Below are positions 13,467 through 26,040 of a stretch of 64,000 nt of DNA, piece after piece (position 1 is the first letter of the stretch; each line of letters begins with the position of its first letter). The position numbers were made by a program, and so were the translations under genes. The stretch is taken from assembly GCA_003508835.1 (NCBI GenBank), contig PUFA01000536.1, positions 1 through 64,000 of the forward strand, written 5' to 3'. The DNA comes from Eonycteris spelaea. Lineage: Eukaryota; Chordata; Mammalia; Chiroptera; Pteropodidae. A model generated the notes under the pieces. That model had not been told where the DNA came from, did not search any database, and saw only the letters and a program-made list of their open reading frames with translations.

Positions 13467-15649
13467 GATTCTTCTGCTTTGACCTTTGATATTTTAACGA
13501 TGATGTGCCCTGGTGTGGGTCTGTTTAAATTCCTCTTGTTTGGGTCTCTTTGTGCTTTCTGAACTTGCATGTCTACTTCTTTTGTCAGGTTAGGAAAGAT
13601 TTCTGTATTATTTCTTCAAATCAATTTTCAATCCCTCGCGCTCTCTCTTTTCCTTCAGGTACTCCAGATATTGTTATGCTTCATGTTGTCCCAGAGGTCT
13701 CTTAAACTATCCTCAATTTTTTTAAGTTCTTTTTTTCTTTCTGTTCTTCTGATTTAGGTGTAATTCTGTTACCTTGTCTTCCAGTTTCTCTGATTCAGTC
13801 TTCTGCTTTATCCAATCTACTATTGAATCCTTCTAGTGTATTCTTCATTTCAGTTATTGTATTCTTCATTTCTGTATCGTTTCTTTTTTATGGTTTCTAT
13901 GTCCTTTTTGTATGCTACTATCTCTCTGTTGAGGTTCTCGTTGTGGTCATCCATTCTCCCCCTAAGTTTTTTGAACATCTTTATAATTATTATTTTGAAA
14001 CTCTCTCTCTGGCAAGTTGCTTGTCCCTCCATTTCATTTAGCTTATTTTCTGGAGTATTCCCTATTGTTTCTTTTGTGGCATGTTTCTTTGCTTTTTTAT
14101 TTTATTAACCTCTCTGTGTTTGTTTTTATGTGTCAGGTATATTTGTTTCATCTCCCAGCCTTGGACAGATGGCCTAATGTGGAAAGTGTCCTGTGTGACC
14201 CATGACACACTCTCCTTGAGCCTATGCGAGGGGCTCTGCACATGATCTTTGTGTATATCGTCATCTTCTGTTGTCTCAAGCCTTTATTATTGTTAGTACA
14301 TAAATGGATGGGATCAACATTCAGGCTGACTAATTATGGGAATTGCCTGTGCCCACCAATGGTAAGAGTTGCTGAGTACGATTTGCCCTAGGAGGCTTTG
14401 TGTACTTGTTGGCAGACACCTTTTTTGTGTGCCACTTATGGGAATAGTCAGGAGTTACCTGTTGTGGTCTAGCGCCAGCCTCTGGGTATGTTGGTTTTGT
14501 GGCCCCTTAGGAGGGCTTCCCAGTAGTCGAGGTCAGCCACTGTTTTTGATTGTTCAGAGCTACCTCGGTGGGAGCTACAATGTGATCCACAGATGGTTGT
14601 TGCCTTAGGTAAGGGGAAAGAAACAATGTTGTGGGCAAAGGTCCAGTTATCTCCCATCCCTGACCTAAGTCAGTTTAGCAGAGGACCAGTGCTCCTCAAG
14701 GCTTGCTACTGCCTGTCAGTTGCTCATCTGTTTCTGAAACTGGAAGAGCCTCTGGGTGATATGCATGTTAGGTGGTGCAGGGACCCCAGTAGTCTCCTGC
14801 CGGTCTATTGAGTAAATTTCTCATGCCACTTCAGTGTCAGTTTATACGCCAGCACTGTCTCTGTGCTCCTTGTACATGTTTCCAATTGTAGCAAAATCAT
14901 CTGCTGCCCACCTTGGGCCTGGATGCATCACCCCAGGGCAGGGGCAACTGCCTCTCAGTGTTACAGTGGGCACTTTGTGTATTAGATGAGTCAGGAGCTC
15001 AAGGAGTCAAGGATCCTAAGGTCAATAACTCTGTTTTGCTTCAATTTCTGTGTCTGCGTGTTCCCACAGTAGTCACAGGATCACATGGAGATAAGCTACT
15101 GTCTGGGTCAGTCATAGACCCCGTGAACCCTTCAAGAGAGACTGCAGTTTTATACAGGCAGCAGTGGTCTGCCCACAAAGGTTTTCCCGCAAAATGCACT
15201 CACTGCACTTCCAAGGGTTCTGTTGTCTGTGTGCAGAATGCACCACCACTGCACAAGCAGGGTTAGGGGAGGCTGCCTATCAATGGGCTGCAGGCACTTT
15301 GTGCTTGGGCGAAGCGGATCTCAGGGAAACACAGGGCGCATCATGCCAATACATCCTCAGTTTTGCTACAAATTCTGTGCCCCAGACATTCCCTGTTGTG
15401 TTGCAGATCACAGTGAGTTCAGCTTGCCTTATAGGACAGTCCCAGACCCCTGCTTTCCCTGGATGCAATATTGTAAATCTTGCAGCCAGGAGAGGTCTGC
15501 CTGCAACTGATTTCCATGTAGTGTCCACCCTGTGCTAGGCCAAATTTGTTGCCAATATACTTGGGAGATTGGGGGAGGGGTGGGTAGGAGGTTGGAAGGG
15601 GAACAGCGGCAATGGTGGATCAAACTTCAATGGGCCGGGCTTGGCGAGG
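13467..15649 (-). mobile_element. L1 LINE 5' part: 5'UTR and ORF1 start
   Basis: On the minus strand, a GC-richer 5'UTR-like region (about 15640-14160) leads into an ORF1 coiled-coil segment. Bases 14032-13850 read FKKLRGRMDDHNENLNREIV and similar heptad-rich peptide. Plus-strand landmarks are 'cagaggtctcttaaactatc' (13691) and 'ttctctgattcagtcttctg' (13785). It sits between plus-strand L1 pieces, so the locus is composite. Open frames in the 14.4-15.7 kb part lie in the UTR and are not genes. Confidence 0.75.
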
Positions 15650-15828
15650 AGTTCTTAGACAAGACACTATGGCACAATCCACACACACAAAAAATAATGA
15701 ATTGGAGTCATCATAATTAAATGTTTTTTTCTGTGAAAGACTCTGCAAAGAAAGAAGAAAGATAAACACAAACTAGGAGAAAATATTTGCAAATCATATA
15801 CCCAAAAAAGGCATCATGTTTATGTGAG
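15650..15828 (+). mobile_element. L1 LINE, distal ORF2, left part
   Basis: 'gttcttagacaagacact', 'attggagtcatcataatt' and 'gagaaaatatttgcaaatca' are L1 ORF2 landmarks. The L1 is interrupted at about 15828 and resumes at about 16262. Confidence 0.8.
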
Positions 15829-16261
15829 AGTCTGAAAACAAATCTCCCCGAAGCTGCCACTCTGGTATGCAGATTATTATGAAGCTGAAATTAAAGCCCA
15901 ACAGGACTAAGAAAGATTTGTTTTGCTTTTCCTTTTTTGTTTTTTACCTTCCACTTTCCTTCTAAAAGTGATTCAGATAGATAAACCTGCTTCAGGAAGA
16001 GAACCTTATAATAATGCACTTTGGCACGTATGAATTAAGTATGGTAGACAGGAAGGATCCATGCAGACTTTGCTCACTAGATTTCCCTCTGTCCCATTTG
16101 TTTCTGAAGTCACCTAGCAGGATTTGTTTTAACATATTTTTACTACCTGTGAATTGCATATTTTTCCTTTGAAATCCAAGAAACCCTTTCTCTCACCTTT
16201 CTCTTTGTCAAAATGACTTTTATACTTCATTTTGCTTCACTGTCTTTGGACTTTTCAATGG
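15829..16261. mobile_element. Insertion inside L1, possibly an LTR
   Basis: About 430 bp of non-L1 sequence splits an L1. It starts near 'tgtttatgtgagagtctg' and carries 'cagcaggattt'-like and T-rich stretches. The TG start and size fit a solo LTR, but I could not define a clean CA end or a target duplication. The family is unidentified. Confidence 0.4.
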
Positions 16262-17315
16262 CTTATGTGAATTCCCCATGCACATGTATTAAATTTGATA
16301 AAGCTAGCCAATAAGCACATGAAAACATGTTCAACATTACTTGTCATTAGAGAAATATAATGGGAACCACAATGAGATATGAACTACATGCTTATCAGAA
16401 TGGCAAAAAAAAATAAAATAGTGATAACATGAAATGCTGGAGAGGATACAAAAAACTGGATTACTCATACATTGTTGGTGGGAATAAAATGGTGTGGGTA
16501 CTATAAGAAAATACTGTGACAATTTATTGTGAAACTAAACATGCAAATATTGTATGATCCAGAACAATTGTACTCTTGGACATTAATCACCAGAGAAAAT
16601 AAAAACTTACATTTATATAAAAACCTATATTTGAATATCCATAGTATATTTATTCATAGTAAACTGAAACCTTGAATCAACACAGATGCTCTTCAGTAGG
16701 CAAGTTGGATAAACAACTATGGCATTTTTATGCATGAACACATAAAATGTAGATTTCCCAAATGTCAAATGCAAATGAAAATTGGGATGTAGGAATCTAA
16801 TCAGGCTTAAAATATATAAATTTAAATCTATCATTAACAAATAGATTGGCTATCCTGCTGTACAGGCATAAGAAAGATTAAGGCTTAACTAAACCCTGGA
16901 TATAGTGCAGCTAAGTGAGATCTTAGCTCTAATATCAGAGGAAACAAGTGTGTTCTGCTGACTTGTCAATCAGGTTGTACTCTGGGAAAAACTTGTCTTG
17001 GGCTGCTCAAAACCCCACAGGAAGGATTTTCCAGTCCTTTTCCATATGACCATAGTGAAAGTCACCAGGTGGAGTAGAATTAACAAATGCGTTAGGAATG
17101 TAGAGGTAAGAATAGTTATGTTTTAAGGATCCAAAGTATTAGTATGAAAGAACTGGACTCACAAGATAACTTTTAGTGGTGTCAAAATGTTTCCTCTACT
17201 ATGACCGTGATGTGGGTACACAGGTTATACAATTTCAGAATGATTAACTGTGCATATGAAATGAGTGCATTTTATTATATGTAAATTATATCTCAATAAA
17301 ATCAATTTAAAAATG
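16262..17315 (+). mobile_element. L1 LINE, distal ORF2 to 3' end
   Basis: Continuation of the L1 at 15650. Landmarks are 'aaccacaatgagatatgaac' (16367) and 'tgttggtgggaataaaatgg' (16473). The 3' end runs to 'tatctcaataaaatcaattt' near 17288. The stretch 16860-17070 fits the L1 poorly and may be further inserted sequence. Confidence 0.8.
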
Positions 17316-17319
17316 TAAA

Positions 17320-17790
17320 AAACCTGTGGTACATATACACTTTGGAGTTCTACCAGCATTAAAGAAGAGCGAAACTATTGACACACACAATTTAGATGAT
17401 CTCGAAGAAATTATGCTGAGAGAAAAGCATCTCAAAAGGTTTTATTTGTATGATTCTATTTATATATTATCAAATGACATAATTATGCAGATGGAAAAAG
17501 AAGTGGTTCCCAGAGTATAGGACTGGTGGGGGGAGTGGAGGAGGGATGTATATAGCTAAAAATTAGTAGCACAATGGATCTTGTGGTGAGAGGAACAGTT
17601 CTGTAATTAGATGATTGTGGTCTACACATGTGATAAATTGGATACAACTACAAACAAGCACACGCACAAGTGGTCATAAAACTGATGAAATCTAAATAGC
17701 TTATGTAGATTATACCAATGTTAGTTTTCTAGTTTTTATTTTGTACTATGATTATGAGGGATGTTACCATATGGGAAGAACACACGAAGG
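17320..17790 (+). mobile_element. Old L1M-type LINE 3' end
   Basis: 'aaattatgctgagagaaaag', 'gtttatttgtatgattctatt' and 'ccaatgttagttttctagtt', followed by 'gagggatgttaccat', match an old L1M 3'UTR. It is diverged and has no ORF. Confidence 0.75.
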
Positions 17791-17799
17791 GCACATGGA

Positions 17800-18109
17800 A
17801 TCTCTTTTGCATTATTTCCAACCTTACTGTGACTTCAGCAGTATTTCAAAATAGTTGTTTTTGGAAGAAAATCCAAACACTTTATCATGGTCTACAAGAC
17901 CCTACAATGCTTGGCTCCTACTTCTTTGACATCATCTCACATCAATTCTCTGCCATGAATGACATAACCTAACAACTTTGATGCCTTTTGGTTCAAAAAT
18001 ACCAGCACTTCTTATTCCAGGTAATTAGTATTTGCTATTTCCTTCTGATTAATACCCTTTTCCTATCATTTTTTGTATTTCATCAGAGAGAACTTTTCAG
18101 AGCACTCTG
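17800..18109 (+). repeat. L2 LINE, left part
   Basis: 'aatccaaacactttatcatgg', 'tctacaagaccctacaatgc' and 'tcagagagaacttttcagag' match the L2 3' region. It is cut at about 18109 by an L1 and resumes at 18410. Confidence 0.8.
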
Positions 18110-18409
18110 TTAAGTACAATTAACCATATGATTTCACTCATATGTGGATATAAAACTGAAAGCAACAAACAAACATGAGAAAGCAAACAGAGACTCATGG
18201 ACACGGACAATGGTTACCAGAGGGAAGCGGGGGAGGGGGGAGGTAATTGGGTAAGAGGGGGTCAAATATTTGGTGATGGAAGGAAATTTAACTTTTGGTG
18301 GTAAACACACAATGGCAATGTATATATGACATATTATCGAATTGTACACTTGAAACCTAGTTGATTTATTAACTAAATGTCAACCCCCATAATTTTAATT
18401 AAAAAAAAT
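18110..18409 (+). mobile_element. L1 LINE 3' end inserted in L2
   Basis: A short 5'-truncated L1: 'atgatttcactcatatgtgg', a G-rich 3'UTR, 'gaattgtacacttgaaacct', then 'taactaaatgtcaaccccc' and a terminal A-run. No clear target duplication was seen. Confidence 0.9.
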
Positions 18410-18605
18410 CTCCTAAACCCAAGAAACAACACACATTGTCATAGAACCTATTTCCTCAAATACTTCTCACAATCTATATTTAGCTTATTCTTTAATTATT
18501 TAGGTTTCTCTGTCTCAACTAGAATGCATGCTCCCTGGGACATGTCTTTTTCACTTTTGGTCACACTGGCAGTCATTAACATTTTGAAAGAGAGAATGAA
18601 TAAAT
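18410..18605 (+). repeat. L2 LINE, right part (3' end)
   Basis: 'ctagaatgcatgctccctgg', 'catgtctttttcacttttgg', then 'gaaagagagaatgaataaat' are the terminal part of L2 and continue the fragment ending at 18109. Confidence 0.75.
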
Positions 18606-19429
18606 GGTATGGTACAACTTGGTGCTGGCAAACACAAAGCCTATACTTTGTGTGTAGTATAGAAGAGGTGAATATTACTAAATATTATAACCATTATCTC
18701 AAGAAGTTGCCATAAGCACTGGTGTGAGGTTAATATTTGGGGATATAGGATTCCAGCAAAGGTGGTTTTTTTGTCTTTTTAACTTATTATGATTAATCCT
18801 ACATATCTTAATAAGTTTGTTGTATAAGAAACAATTAAGGGGCATGTATAGGCATATTTTGAAATATGTAAAAACACACAACAGTGCCCAGAATACACCA
18901 TCATTGTTATCACATGGTTGTTTTGGCAATACACTACACAGAAATAAATATCCTGATGTAGACAGGTTTATGGGGGCTCAAAAATCTTATGCCGAAATAT
19001 ACAAATTCTGGTCAGCAGTTACAATATTACATGTGGGAGACAACTGCTTAGTGAAAAAATAGACCTGGAATCTTTATTATCTGAAGCAAATGGGTTTCAT
19101 AATAGAACACTAAAATCATGGAGAGAAACCGCAATATTTCAAAGCCACAGCCCAGGAAGATTAATGTGTATTATTTTCTTTTATTAGGTTTTCAAAGTGC
19201 CCAGCCAAGCACATTCTGATAGCAAGTTTAATGATAGAAAGGATTTATCCAAAATTGAGGCTTGATTTGTAATTTGCATGACATTTTTTATGTCACTCTC
19301 CCACTTCCTTCTACAATCCTGACCTCACTGTCATCATGAATGCTTCCTGGCTGCCTAGGACCCAAGAAAGGTTTCCAATGGTGTCTCAGACTTTCTCTAT
19401 TTTCTGGAAAAAGTAAAAATAATGTGAAG
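18606..19429. other. No gene recognised
   Basis: Unassigned sequence without convincing ORFs or repeats. Confidence 0.5.
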
Positions 19430-19620
19430 TAGTATAAAGATTAATGGAGTAGGAATCCAGAGATCTGGGTCTAGTTCTTGTACTTTCATGAACTAGGTGA
19501 CCTTGAACTGATTTCAAATTTCAGAGCCTCAGTTTTCCATCCACAATATACAGGAATTAGACTGAAACAATCACTAAAGAGTCTTTTAACTCTGATATTG
19601 TGCATAAGTGTGATTCTATA
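19430..19620 (+). repeat. MIR SINE
   Basis: Forward MIR core: 'gggtctagttcttgtacttt', 'ctaggtgaccttgaactgat', 'cagagcctcagttttccatc'. Confidence 0.75.
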
Positions 19621-20587
19621 AGAAATTTGATGGCCTGTGTTTTATTTCTTTATGACTCTTTTTTCTGTTATGTGAAAATATCTGATACTAAGTTATTTAT
19701 CAGATAAATCAATATCTAGCAACATACTGCTAGCTATTGTGTTACTCCTGCCAGAGAGCACAAAACAAAATGCATGTTTCTTGAATGAGGCCTTTTTCAT
19801 GAGGAAAAAAAGTAAGGATAAAGATTTCAAAGGTATTGATGTTCTGGTGGGAAAGAGCATTCTAATTAGATGGCCTTAATTCTCATGAAGTAAATATGCA
19901 CTTATGGATTAGAAGGGACAGCAATGAGATAGATCTAATCGGAGCATAATGTCACCTTGAAATATCATAAACATATAAAAACCAATAGTCCCTACTGCCC
20001 TCTAATAATAAAAATGATTTAGTATTTAGCTTTTTTGTTATAATTATAATAGAAAAACAAGGATAGTTCTCCATTTCTTGACTTTCTGGCCCTAAGTTTC
20101 CATGAAGGTGAGCAATCCTATGCCCTTGCTGTGCCCCGACTTTCAGATCTAGGAAGATTTATAGATAGGAACTATTGATTTCTACTTTTGTATAGCTAGA
20201 TGGAGCTGTTAGTGAATTTATCTTTAAGCTACTATCAGTCACTTGTATCTTTATATGAATTTATTTGTTAAGTAAAATGTTTTGTTTAAAGTCATTCAGC
20301 CAAAAAAATGTATAGTGAAAGCATCCTAATTCTTCTTCTAAACATCACTCCTTCTCTAAACATAAGATACATACTACCTTCTAAATATTCAGAACCACCC
20401 AAACTGGGCTCTACTATCACCTACACTTATTATGACCAATCGAATTTCCCTTTTCCTCAGTACAAACTACTCAGTAAGGGAGAGAAGACAAATAAGTAAT
20501 TACCAATTAATACTAAGATATCAGAGACTGATAAAGGCAAAATGACAAGAAACTTCAAGGATATTTACATTTTAATAGAGAATTCAG
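19621..20587. other. No gene recognised
   Basis: AT-rich unassigned sequence upstream of the tRNA-like element. Confidence 0.5.
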
Positions 20588-20589
20588 GT

Positions 20590-20663
20590 TGCCCCATAGT
20601 GTAGCGGTTAGCATGTCTGCTTTACACACAGAAGGTCCTGGATTCGTACCCCAGGTGGAGCCA
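20590..20663 (+). tRNA. tRNA-Val(TAC)-like gene or tRNA-derived element head
   Basis: The sequence reads across its whole length as a vertebrate valine tRNA. It has A-box 'tagtgtagcgg' (20596), anticodon loop 'tttacac' with anticodon TAC, and B-box-like 'gattcgtaccc' (20641). The cloverleaf is imperfect. The acceptor stem (tgccccA against tggagcc) has two mismatches, the anticodon stem has one A-C mismatch, and the T stem has one mismatch plus an extra G before the 3' acceptor strand. No CCA is encoded. A T5 pol III terminator lies at 20743-20747. It is most likely a tRNA pseudogene or the head of a tRNA-derived retroelement, not a working tRNA gene. Confidence 0.7.
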
Positions 20664-20998
20664 CAGACCACTCCACGGGTGCCTCTGGCTCAGGGTGCAC
20701 CCAGTGAGTGCGTGGAGGAGATGCCCTGCCTTCAGAGATCCATTTTTAAGGGGTTAGAGGTGGAAGTGGGGGGGGGGAACGGGGATTTAAAGAGGGGAAA
20801 AAATATATTAATTTTCACTATATGTAAGGAGAGAGAGTATATGTCCAGCCCAGAGTGTCAGAGCCCAAACAGGTTGTAAGGGGGGCATGTTCGTGAAACA
20901 AGTTCCGGAAATGGAGTGTCAGGTTGAGGAAGGCATTCAACATGGGTTGGTGGCAGTCCAGTATTTTTGTGATATTAGAGCCTGACTTATATAGAGGA
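20664..20998 (+). other. Body downstream of the tRNA-like head
   Basis: About 335 bp of relatively G-rich sequence lies between the tRNA-like head and a CA-repeat. It has an internal G-run near 20771 and a T5 tract at 20743-20747 that would stop pol III. I do not recognise the family; it may be the body of a tRNA-derived SINE-like element. Confidence 0.35.

Positions 20999-21035
<37 letters not shown>
20999..21035. repeat. (CA)n microsatellite
   Basis: An almost perfect CA-repeat begins with 'acacacaccacac'. Confidence 0.97.
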
Positions 21036-21036
<1 letters not shown>

Positions 21037-21164
21037 CCCAAACTATGTTCAATGAGAGGAGCTAGAAAATAATGAGTACTTTTGACCCTCATAAATTGGC
21101 TTCTAACTTTTATTTTCCACTAAAAGGAACTGAAACTTCCTTGGAAAAATAGTTAATTACATGG

Positions 21165-22155
21165 CTAGAAAAGAGATGGGCCCAGAATAATCTTGCAGCA
21201 AGAAGCATGCAATTGCTTAAAAATGGACAGAGATATGAATAGACATTTCTCCAAAGAGGGCATACGGATGATCAAGTAGACATATGAAAGATGCTCAACA
21301 CAATTAATTATTAGAGAAATGCAAATTAAAACCACAATGAGATATCACCTCACACCTTTCAGAATGGTATTATCAATAAATCAAAACCAACAAGTGTTTG
21401 CAAGGATGTGGAGAAAAGGAAAACTTGTGCACTGTTCGTGGGATTGCAAAACTGGTGCACCACTATGGAAAAACATATGGAGGTTCCTCAAAAAATTAAA
21501 AATAGAACTACCTTATGACCTGCAATTCCATTTCTGGTATTTATCCAAAAAAACCCCAATAATTCAAAAAAAAAGAAATATGCACCCCTAAGTTCTCTGC
21601 AGCACTATTTACGAGAGCCAAGATATGGAAGCAATCAAAATGCTTGCCCATCACTAGACGATTGGATAAAGAAGAGGTGGTAAATATATAAAATGGAATA
21701 TATTCAGCCACAAAAAACGAAAATCTTACCATTTTGTGACAACATAGATAGACATGGAAGATATAATGCTGAGTGAAATAAATCAGACAAAACAAGCATC
21801 ATATGATCTCATTGTTTATGTGAATTTAAAGAATAAAATTAAAAAAAAACAGATTCATAGATACAGTGAAACAATCTGATGATTACCAAATTGGGTGGGG
21901 AGGTTGGGGGGAGCTGTGAAAGAATTAAGAAATACAGAATTGGTAGTTACCAAATAGTTGTGGGAAATGTAAAGTACACATAGGAATATAGTCAATAATA
22001 TTGTAATAACCATGCATAGTGCTGGTGGGTACTAAGACTAATCAGGGGATTACTTTGTAAATTATATAAATTTCCACCACTATGCTGTATCTCTGTAACT
22101 AATGTAAAAAATATTCATTGTCAACTGTAATTGAAAAATTGAAAAAAAAATCAAG
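21165..22155 (+). mobile_element. L1 LINE 3' part
   Basis: Distal ORF2 to the 3' end: 'gacatttctccaaagaggg' (21242), 'accacaatgagatatcacct' (21331), 'ctgagtgaaataaatcagac' (21769). The 3'UTR ends in 'gtaattgaaaaattgaaaa'. Stops and indels are present. Confidence 0.92.
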
Positions 22156-22729
22156 AATATTAAACCACCTATATATATTTTTAAAAAAACATTAATAAGA
22201 AGAATAGCTAACTTTTACTGAGCCAAAAAAAAACATGAAATTGCTCAAAGAATGATGAAGACATGTCAAAAGACAAAAGCCAGCTTAAAGAGGTTTCCAC
22301 AGTCTAAGTCTAGAATAATGTGACATAAAAATTAAATAATGAATAGTGATAAAACTATGAGTTTATTAAATAAAATAAGAAACCATTAATCAAACAGATA
22401 TAGATAAATTAATAAACCTAAAGTTTGATGAGGAATAGGATATTTACAACTTTAAAATACAAAAATCTTATTAATTATAAGTGGGGAGAGAACTTACAGC
22501 AAAGAAGCTTGGTAGCAACCACTTTGATCAAGTGATCCAAGTGAACATCATCAATAATGGGACACGTTGAAATCATGTACCACCTGACCTGATAAAATGC
22601 AATATGATGAACAGAGCATCATTTCAGTGATGTTCTTGTCAAAGATGCATAACATGCAACTAAACACGAGGAAACACTGGAGAAAACAAAATTGGAAACT
22701 CTATAAGATACCTGGCCTCAGTTTTTGGC
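22156..22729. other. Unassigned, possibly old L1 untranslated sequence
   Basis: A segment such as 'ctataagatacctggcctc' at its right end resembles old L1M-type untranslated sequence, but I cannot place it firmly. Confidence 0.35.
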
Positions 22730-23104
22730 ATTGGCCTCATTGAATAAGGGAATGTTCCTTCTTCTACATTTAGAGATTCTGGAAATAGACATAAATTCTT
22801 TTATATATTTGATAGAATACACTAAGGTGAGGCCCAACTGGGCCTAGACTTTTGAGGGGGGAGTGTGGGGGGAGCTTCAAAATGACTAATTCTATATCCT
22901 TCTTTACTATTCAGATACTTTTTATTTCTTTTTGAGTCAATTTTGTCATTTGTGTCTTTCTAGAAATTTATTCATTTCATCTAAGTTTTCTAATTTGTGC
23001 ATGGTATTTCCCTATAATCAATTTTTATTTTTCTAAGTTTGGTTATAATTTCATCTTTTTCATTCTTAATCTTTTTAATTGAGTTTCTCATACCCTTTTT
23101 GTCA
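22730..23104 (-). mobile_element. L1 LINE ORF2 fragment, left part
   Basis: Reverse-oriented ORF2: 'ttttggcattggcctcattg' (22722) through 'tcattcttaatctttttaat'. It is interrupted by another L1 end at about 23105 and continues at about 23795. Confidence 0.8.
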
Positions 23105-23794
23105 TTCCTTTTTATTTTTTAAATTATTTTTATTTTCAATTATAGTTGACATTAAATATTATTTTATATTAGTTTTAATGGTACAGCTTAGGGGTTAGAC
23201 ATTTATATAATTTATGATTTGATTAGTTTAGTACTCACCTGGAACCATATATAGTTATTTCATTATTATATACTATATTCCCTATGTTTACAACCCAGTT
23301 GACTACTTTGTAACTGCCAACTTGTACTTCATCCCTTCACCTTTTTCACCCAGCCCTTCAAACCCCTCCCATCTGGCAAACATCAGTTTTTCTATCTATG
23401 AGTATGTTTCTGTTTTGTTTTGTTTTGTTTTTTGTTATTGTTGTTTATTTTGGTCTTTAGATTCCACATATAAGCAAGATCATAATAGTATTTGTCTTTA
23501 TCTGTCTTGACTTATTTACTTAGCATAATATCTTCCAAGTTCTATCCATATTGTCGTAAAAGGTAAGATTTCATTTTTTTTATGGCCCCCATTATTCCCT
23601 TGTATGAATGTAACTACCTCTTCTATATCCAATCATCTATTGATGAGCACTTAGGTTGCTTCCATATTTTGGCTTTTGTAAATAGCACCACAGTGAACAT
23701 AGGTGTGCATATATCTTTTCAAATTAGTGTTTTGAATTTCTCAGATACAACAGAAATGAAATTGCCTTCTTGCTCCCTTAGTTCATACAGCTAA
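23105..23794 (-). mobile_element. L1 LINE 3' end nested in an L1
   Basis: The reversed L1 3' end starts at its T-rich tail ('ttttaaattatttttatttt') and runs through 'acaacccagttgactacttt' to 'tgatgagcacttaggttgct' and 'attttggcttttgtaaatag'. It is 5'-truncated and nested inside the L1 that flanks it on both sides. Confidence 0.85.
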
Positions 23795-25099
23795 ATTTGT
23801 CAATTTATTTTATTTTCCAAATACAAACATTTGGGTTGTTGATTATGTCTACTGTTTTCTATTATCTTTCATTTATTTTGCTCTAACTTTATTATTTATT
23901 ATCTTCTACTTAACTTTAAGTTTGGTTTGCTCTTCTTTTCCAGTGTCTTAAGTGAAGGTTATTATTGATTTTCCTTCTTTATAGTATGTGAATTTATAGC
24001 TATAAATTTCCTGCTAAGCACTGCGTTAACTGCATCCCATAAGTTACATATGTTGTGTTTTTCTTTTATTCTTAAAGTATCTTCTACTTTCCCTTGTGAT
24101 TTCTTCTTGACTTTTTGGTTTTTAGGAGTGTGTTTTTACTAACCATATATTTTTTGTTTCTCAATTTTTATTTTTTATTGTTTTCTAATTTTATTACATT
24201 AGGTTTCAGAGAACATAGTTTAAATTATTTCAATCACTTTAAATTTATTTAGGTTCATTTTTTATCTAAGCACATGGTGTATCCTGGAGAATGAGAATAT
24301 TCCATGTGCTCTTAAGGAGACTTTATCCTGCTACTGAAAGATAAATTGTTCTAAAGATGTCTGTTAGAGCCACCCTGGTTTATATTATTGCTTCAAGTCT
24401 CTATTTTTGTGGTGATTCTCTGCCTAGTTGTTCTATCTATTATTGAAAGTTGGTTATTAAAGTCAACTATATTGTCAAATTGTCTATTTCTCTCTTCAAC
24501 TTTTATCAGGTTTTTTCCATGTATTTTGGACTGTCTTTGTTAGGTGCATATGTAATTGTTATGCCTTCCTGATGGAGTCAAACATTTCTTGTTATAAATG
24601 TCTTTTTTGATCCCTACTGACAGTTTTTAAAAATTAAAACCTTTTTTTTGACATAGTATAAGCCAATTCTGCTTTCTTTGGTTGATGTTGCATGTTACAT
24701 GTTGTTTCAGTCATTTCACTTAAAACTTAATATTATTGAATCTAAAGTGCTTCTCTTATAGGTAACATATATTGGGTCTTCGTTTTCTATCCAGTCTCAA
24801 ATTGCTGGCTTTTTTATTAGATTGTTTAATTCAGTCATATTTTATATCATTATCCATATGATTGGATTATGACTGCCACTTTATTTTTTGTTTTCTCTAT
24901 GACTCATCTTTTTCATACTTCCTTTCCTCCTTATTGCATTCATTTGTAAGTGAATATTTTTAGTGTAGCACTTGAATTACTTTGATTTTTCACTGTATTT
25001 AAATTTTATTTTCTTAGAGGTTATATTAGGGCTTTCAGTATTCATATTATCATATCTACTTCAGATTTATACTAACTTCAATCACTCTGAGATATAGAA
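23795..25099 (-). mobile_element. L1 LINE ORF2, right part
   Basis: The older reversed L1 resumes ('ttgtcaatttattttatttt', 'gctctaactttattatttat', 'ttccatgtgctcttaaggag'). ORF2 is badly decayed. Confidence 0.8.
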
Positions 25100-25745
25100 A
25101 TGTTACTTCTATATAGCCCCATCTCTTCTGCCTTTTTGTGTTATGCTTGCTCACTAGCAAAATCTGCATTTCTTTACAACATCCTTAGATTTAAACTTCC
25201 TCAGACTATTCCAAATAAAATCAGTTCATTTTTGGTAAACTTGCAATGTCACCTCTTACAAGAAAAACTATTGTTTGGGGGTACAGGAAGAGGAGGGCAT
25301 CACTGGTCTTCTAAATTTTTCTCTCCCAGCATGGAACGTCTGCCCTATACAGAAAACTGGGTGATTACTGGAGCCCAGTATTCTCAATTTTCTGTGCCGG
25401 GGTAGTTTCTGTCCTATGAATGTAAACTGGATGGAAGAAGGGAGCCTCAGACTACCCTTGTCTGGACTAGAGCTTCTGCAACACAGAATTGGGAAGGATA
25501 AAGAATGTTGGTGGCCAACCCCTCCTAGAGAGAAATCAAAGTCTTAAACCAGGATGTGGAAAAAGAGGAAGACCTTTGTTATTTGCTACACCCAACAGGA
25601 ATAGACTTTCCATTGCACTGAGCTGGGAAAGGTGGAGAACAATTCACGCTCAAATGCAACAGACCATAGCTGATTGTACCAAGATTTACCAGATTTTCTC
25701 GAATAAATGTTTCTTCATTTGTTGTAGGCTTTTAGGGAAATTTAT
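25100..25745. other. Unassigned, possibly upstream part of the reversed L1
   Basis: Higher-GC sequence with open frames of 101 and 129 codons that resemble no known family. Its place at the 5' side of a reversed L1 suggests L1 upstream or untranslated sequence, by inference only. Confidence 0.35.
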
Positions 25746-25889
25746 GGATACTCTAAATATTGTTTTTTTAAAAATAATTTTCACCAGTTATGATTGTTTA
25801 CTGACTGAGAGGGACAATGGAGTTCTTCATGCCAACATTCTATTAAGTGCTTTTTCAAATAACTTCATTTTAGAGTGAATGAACCTGAA

Positions 25890-25997
25890 ACTTTTCTGAG
25901 CATGGAAATAGTAATGAATTTCCATTCTAGCCCTAGCAATATAATGTATTATTTAAGTTTTTCTTCATTTATAATATGAGTACTATATATTATATAT

Positions 25998-26040
<43 letters not shown>

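Noticed and set aside
14369..15720. Cluster of open frames up to 124 codons
   Set aside because: They lie in a GC-rich L1 5'UTR-like region, on both strands and overlapping, with no domain.
20589..20879. 96-codon open frame
   Set aside because: It overlaps the tRNA-Val-like head, and the peptide is a translation of structural RNA sequence.
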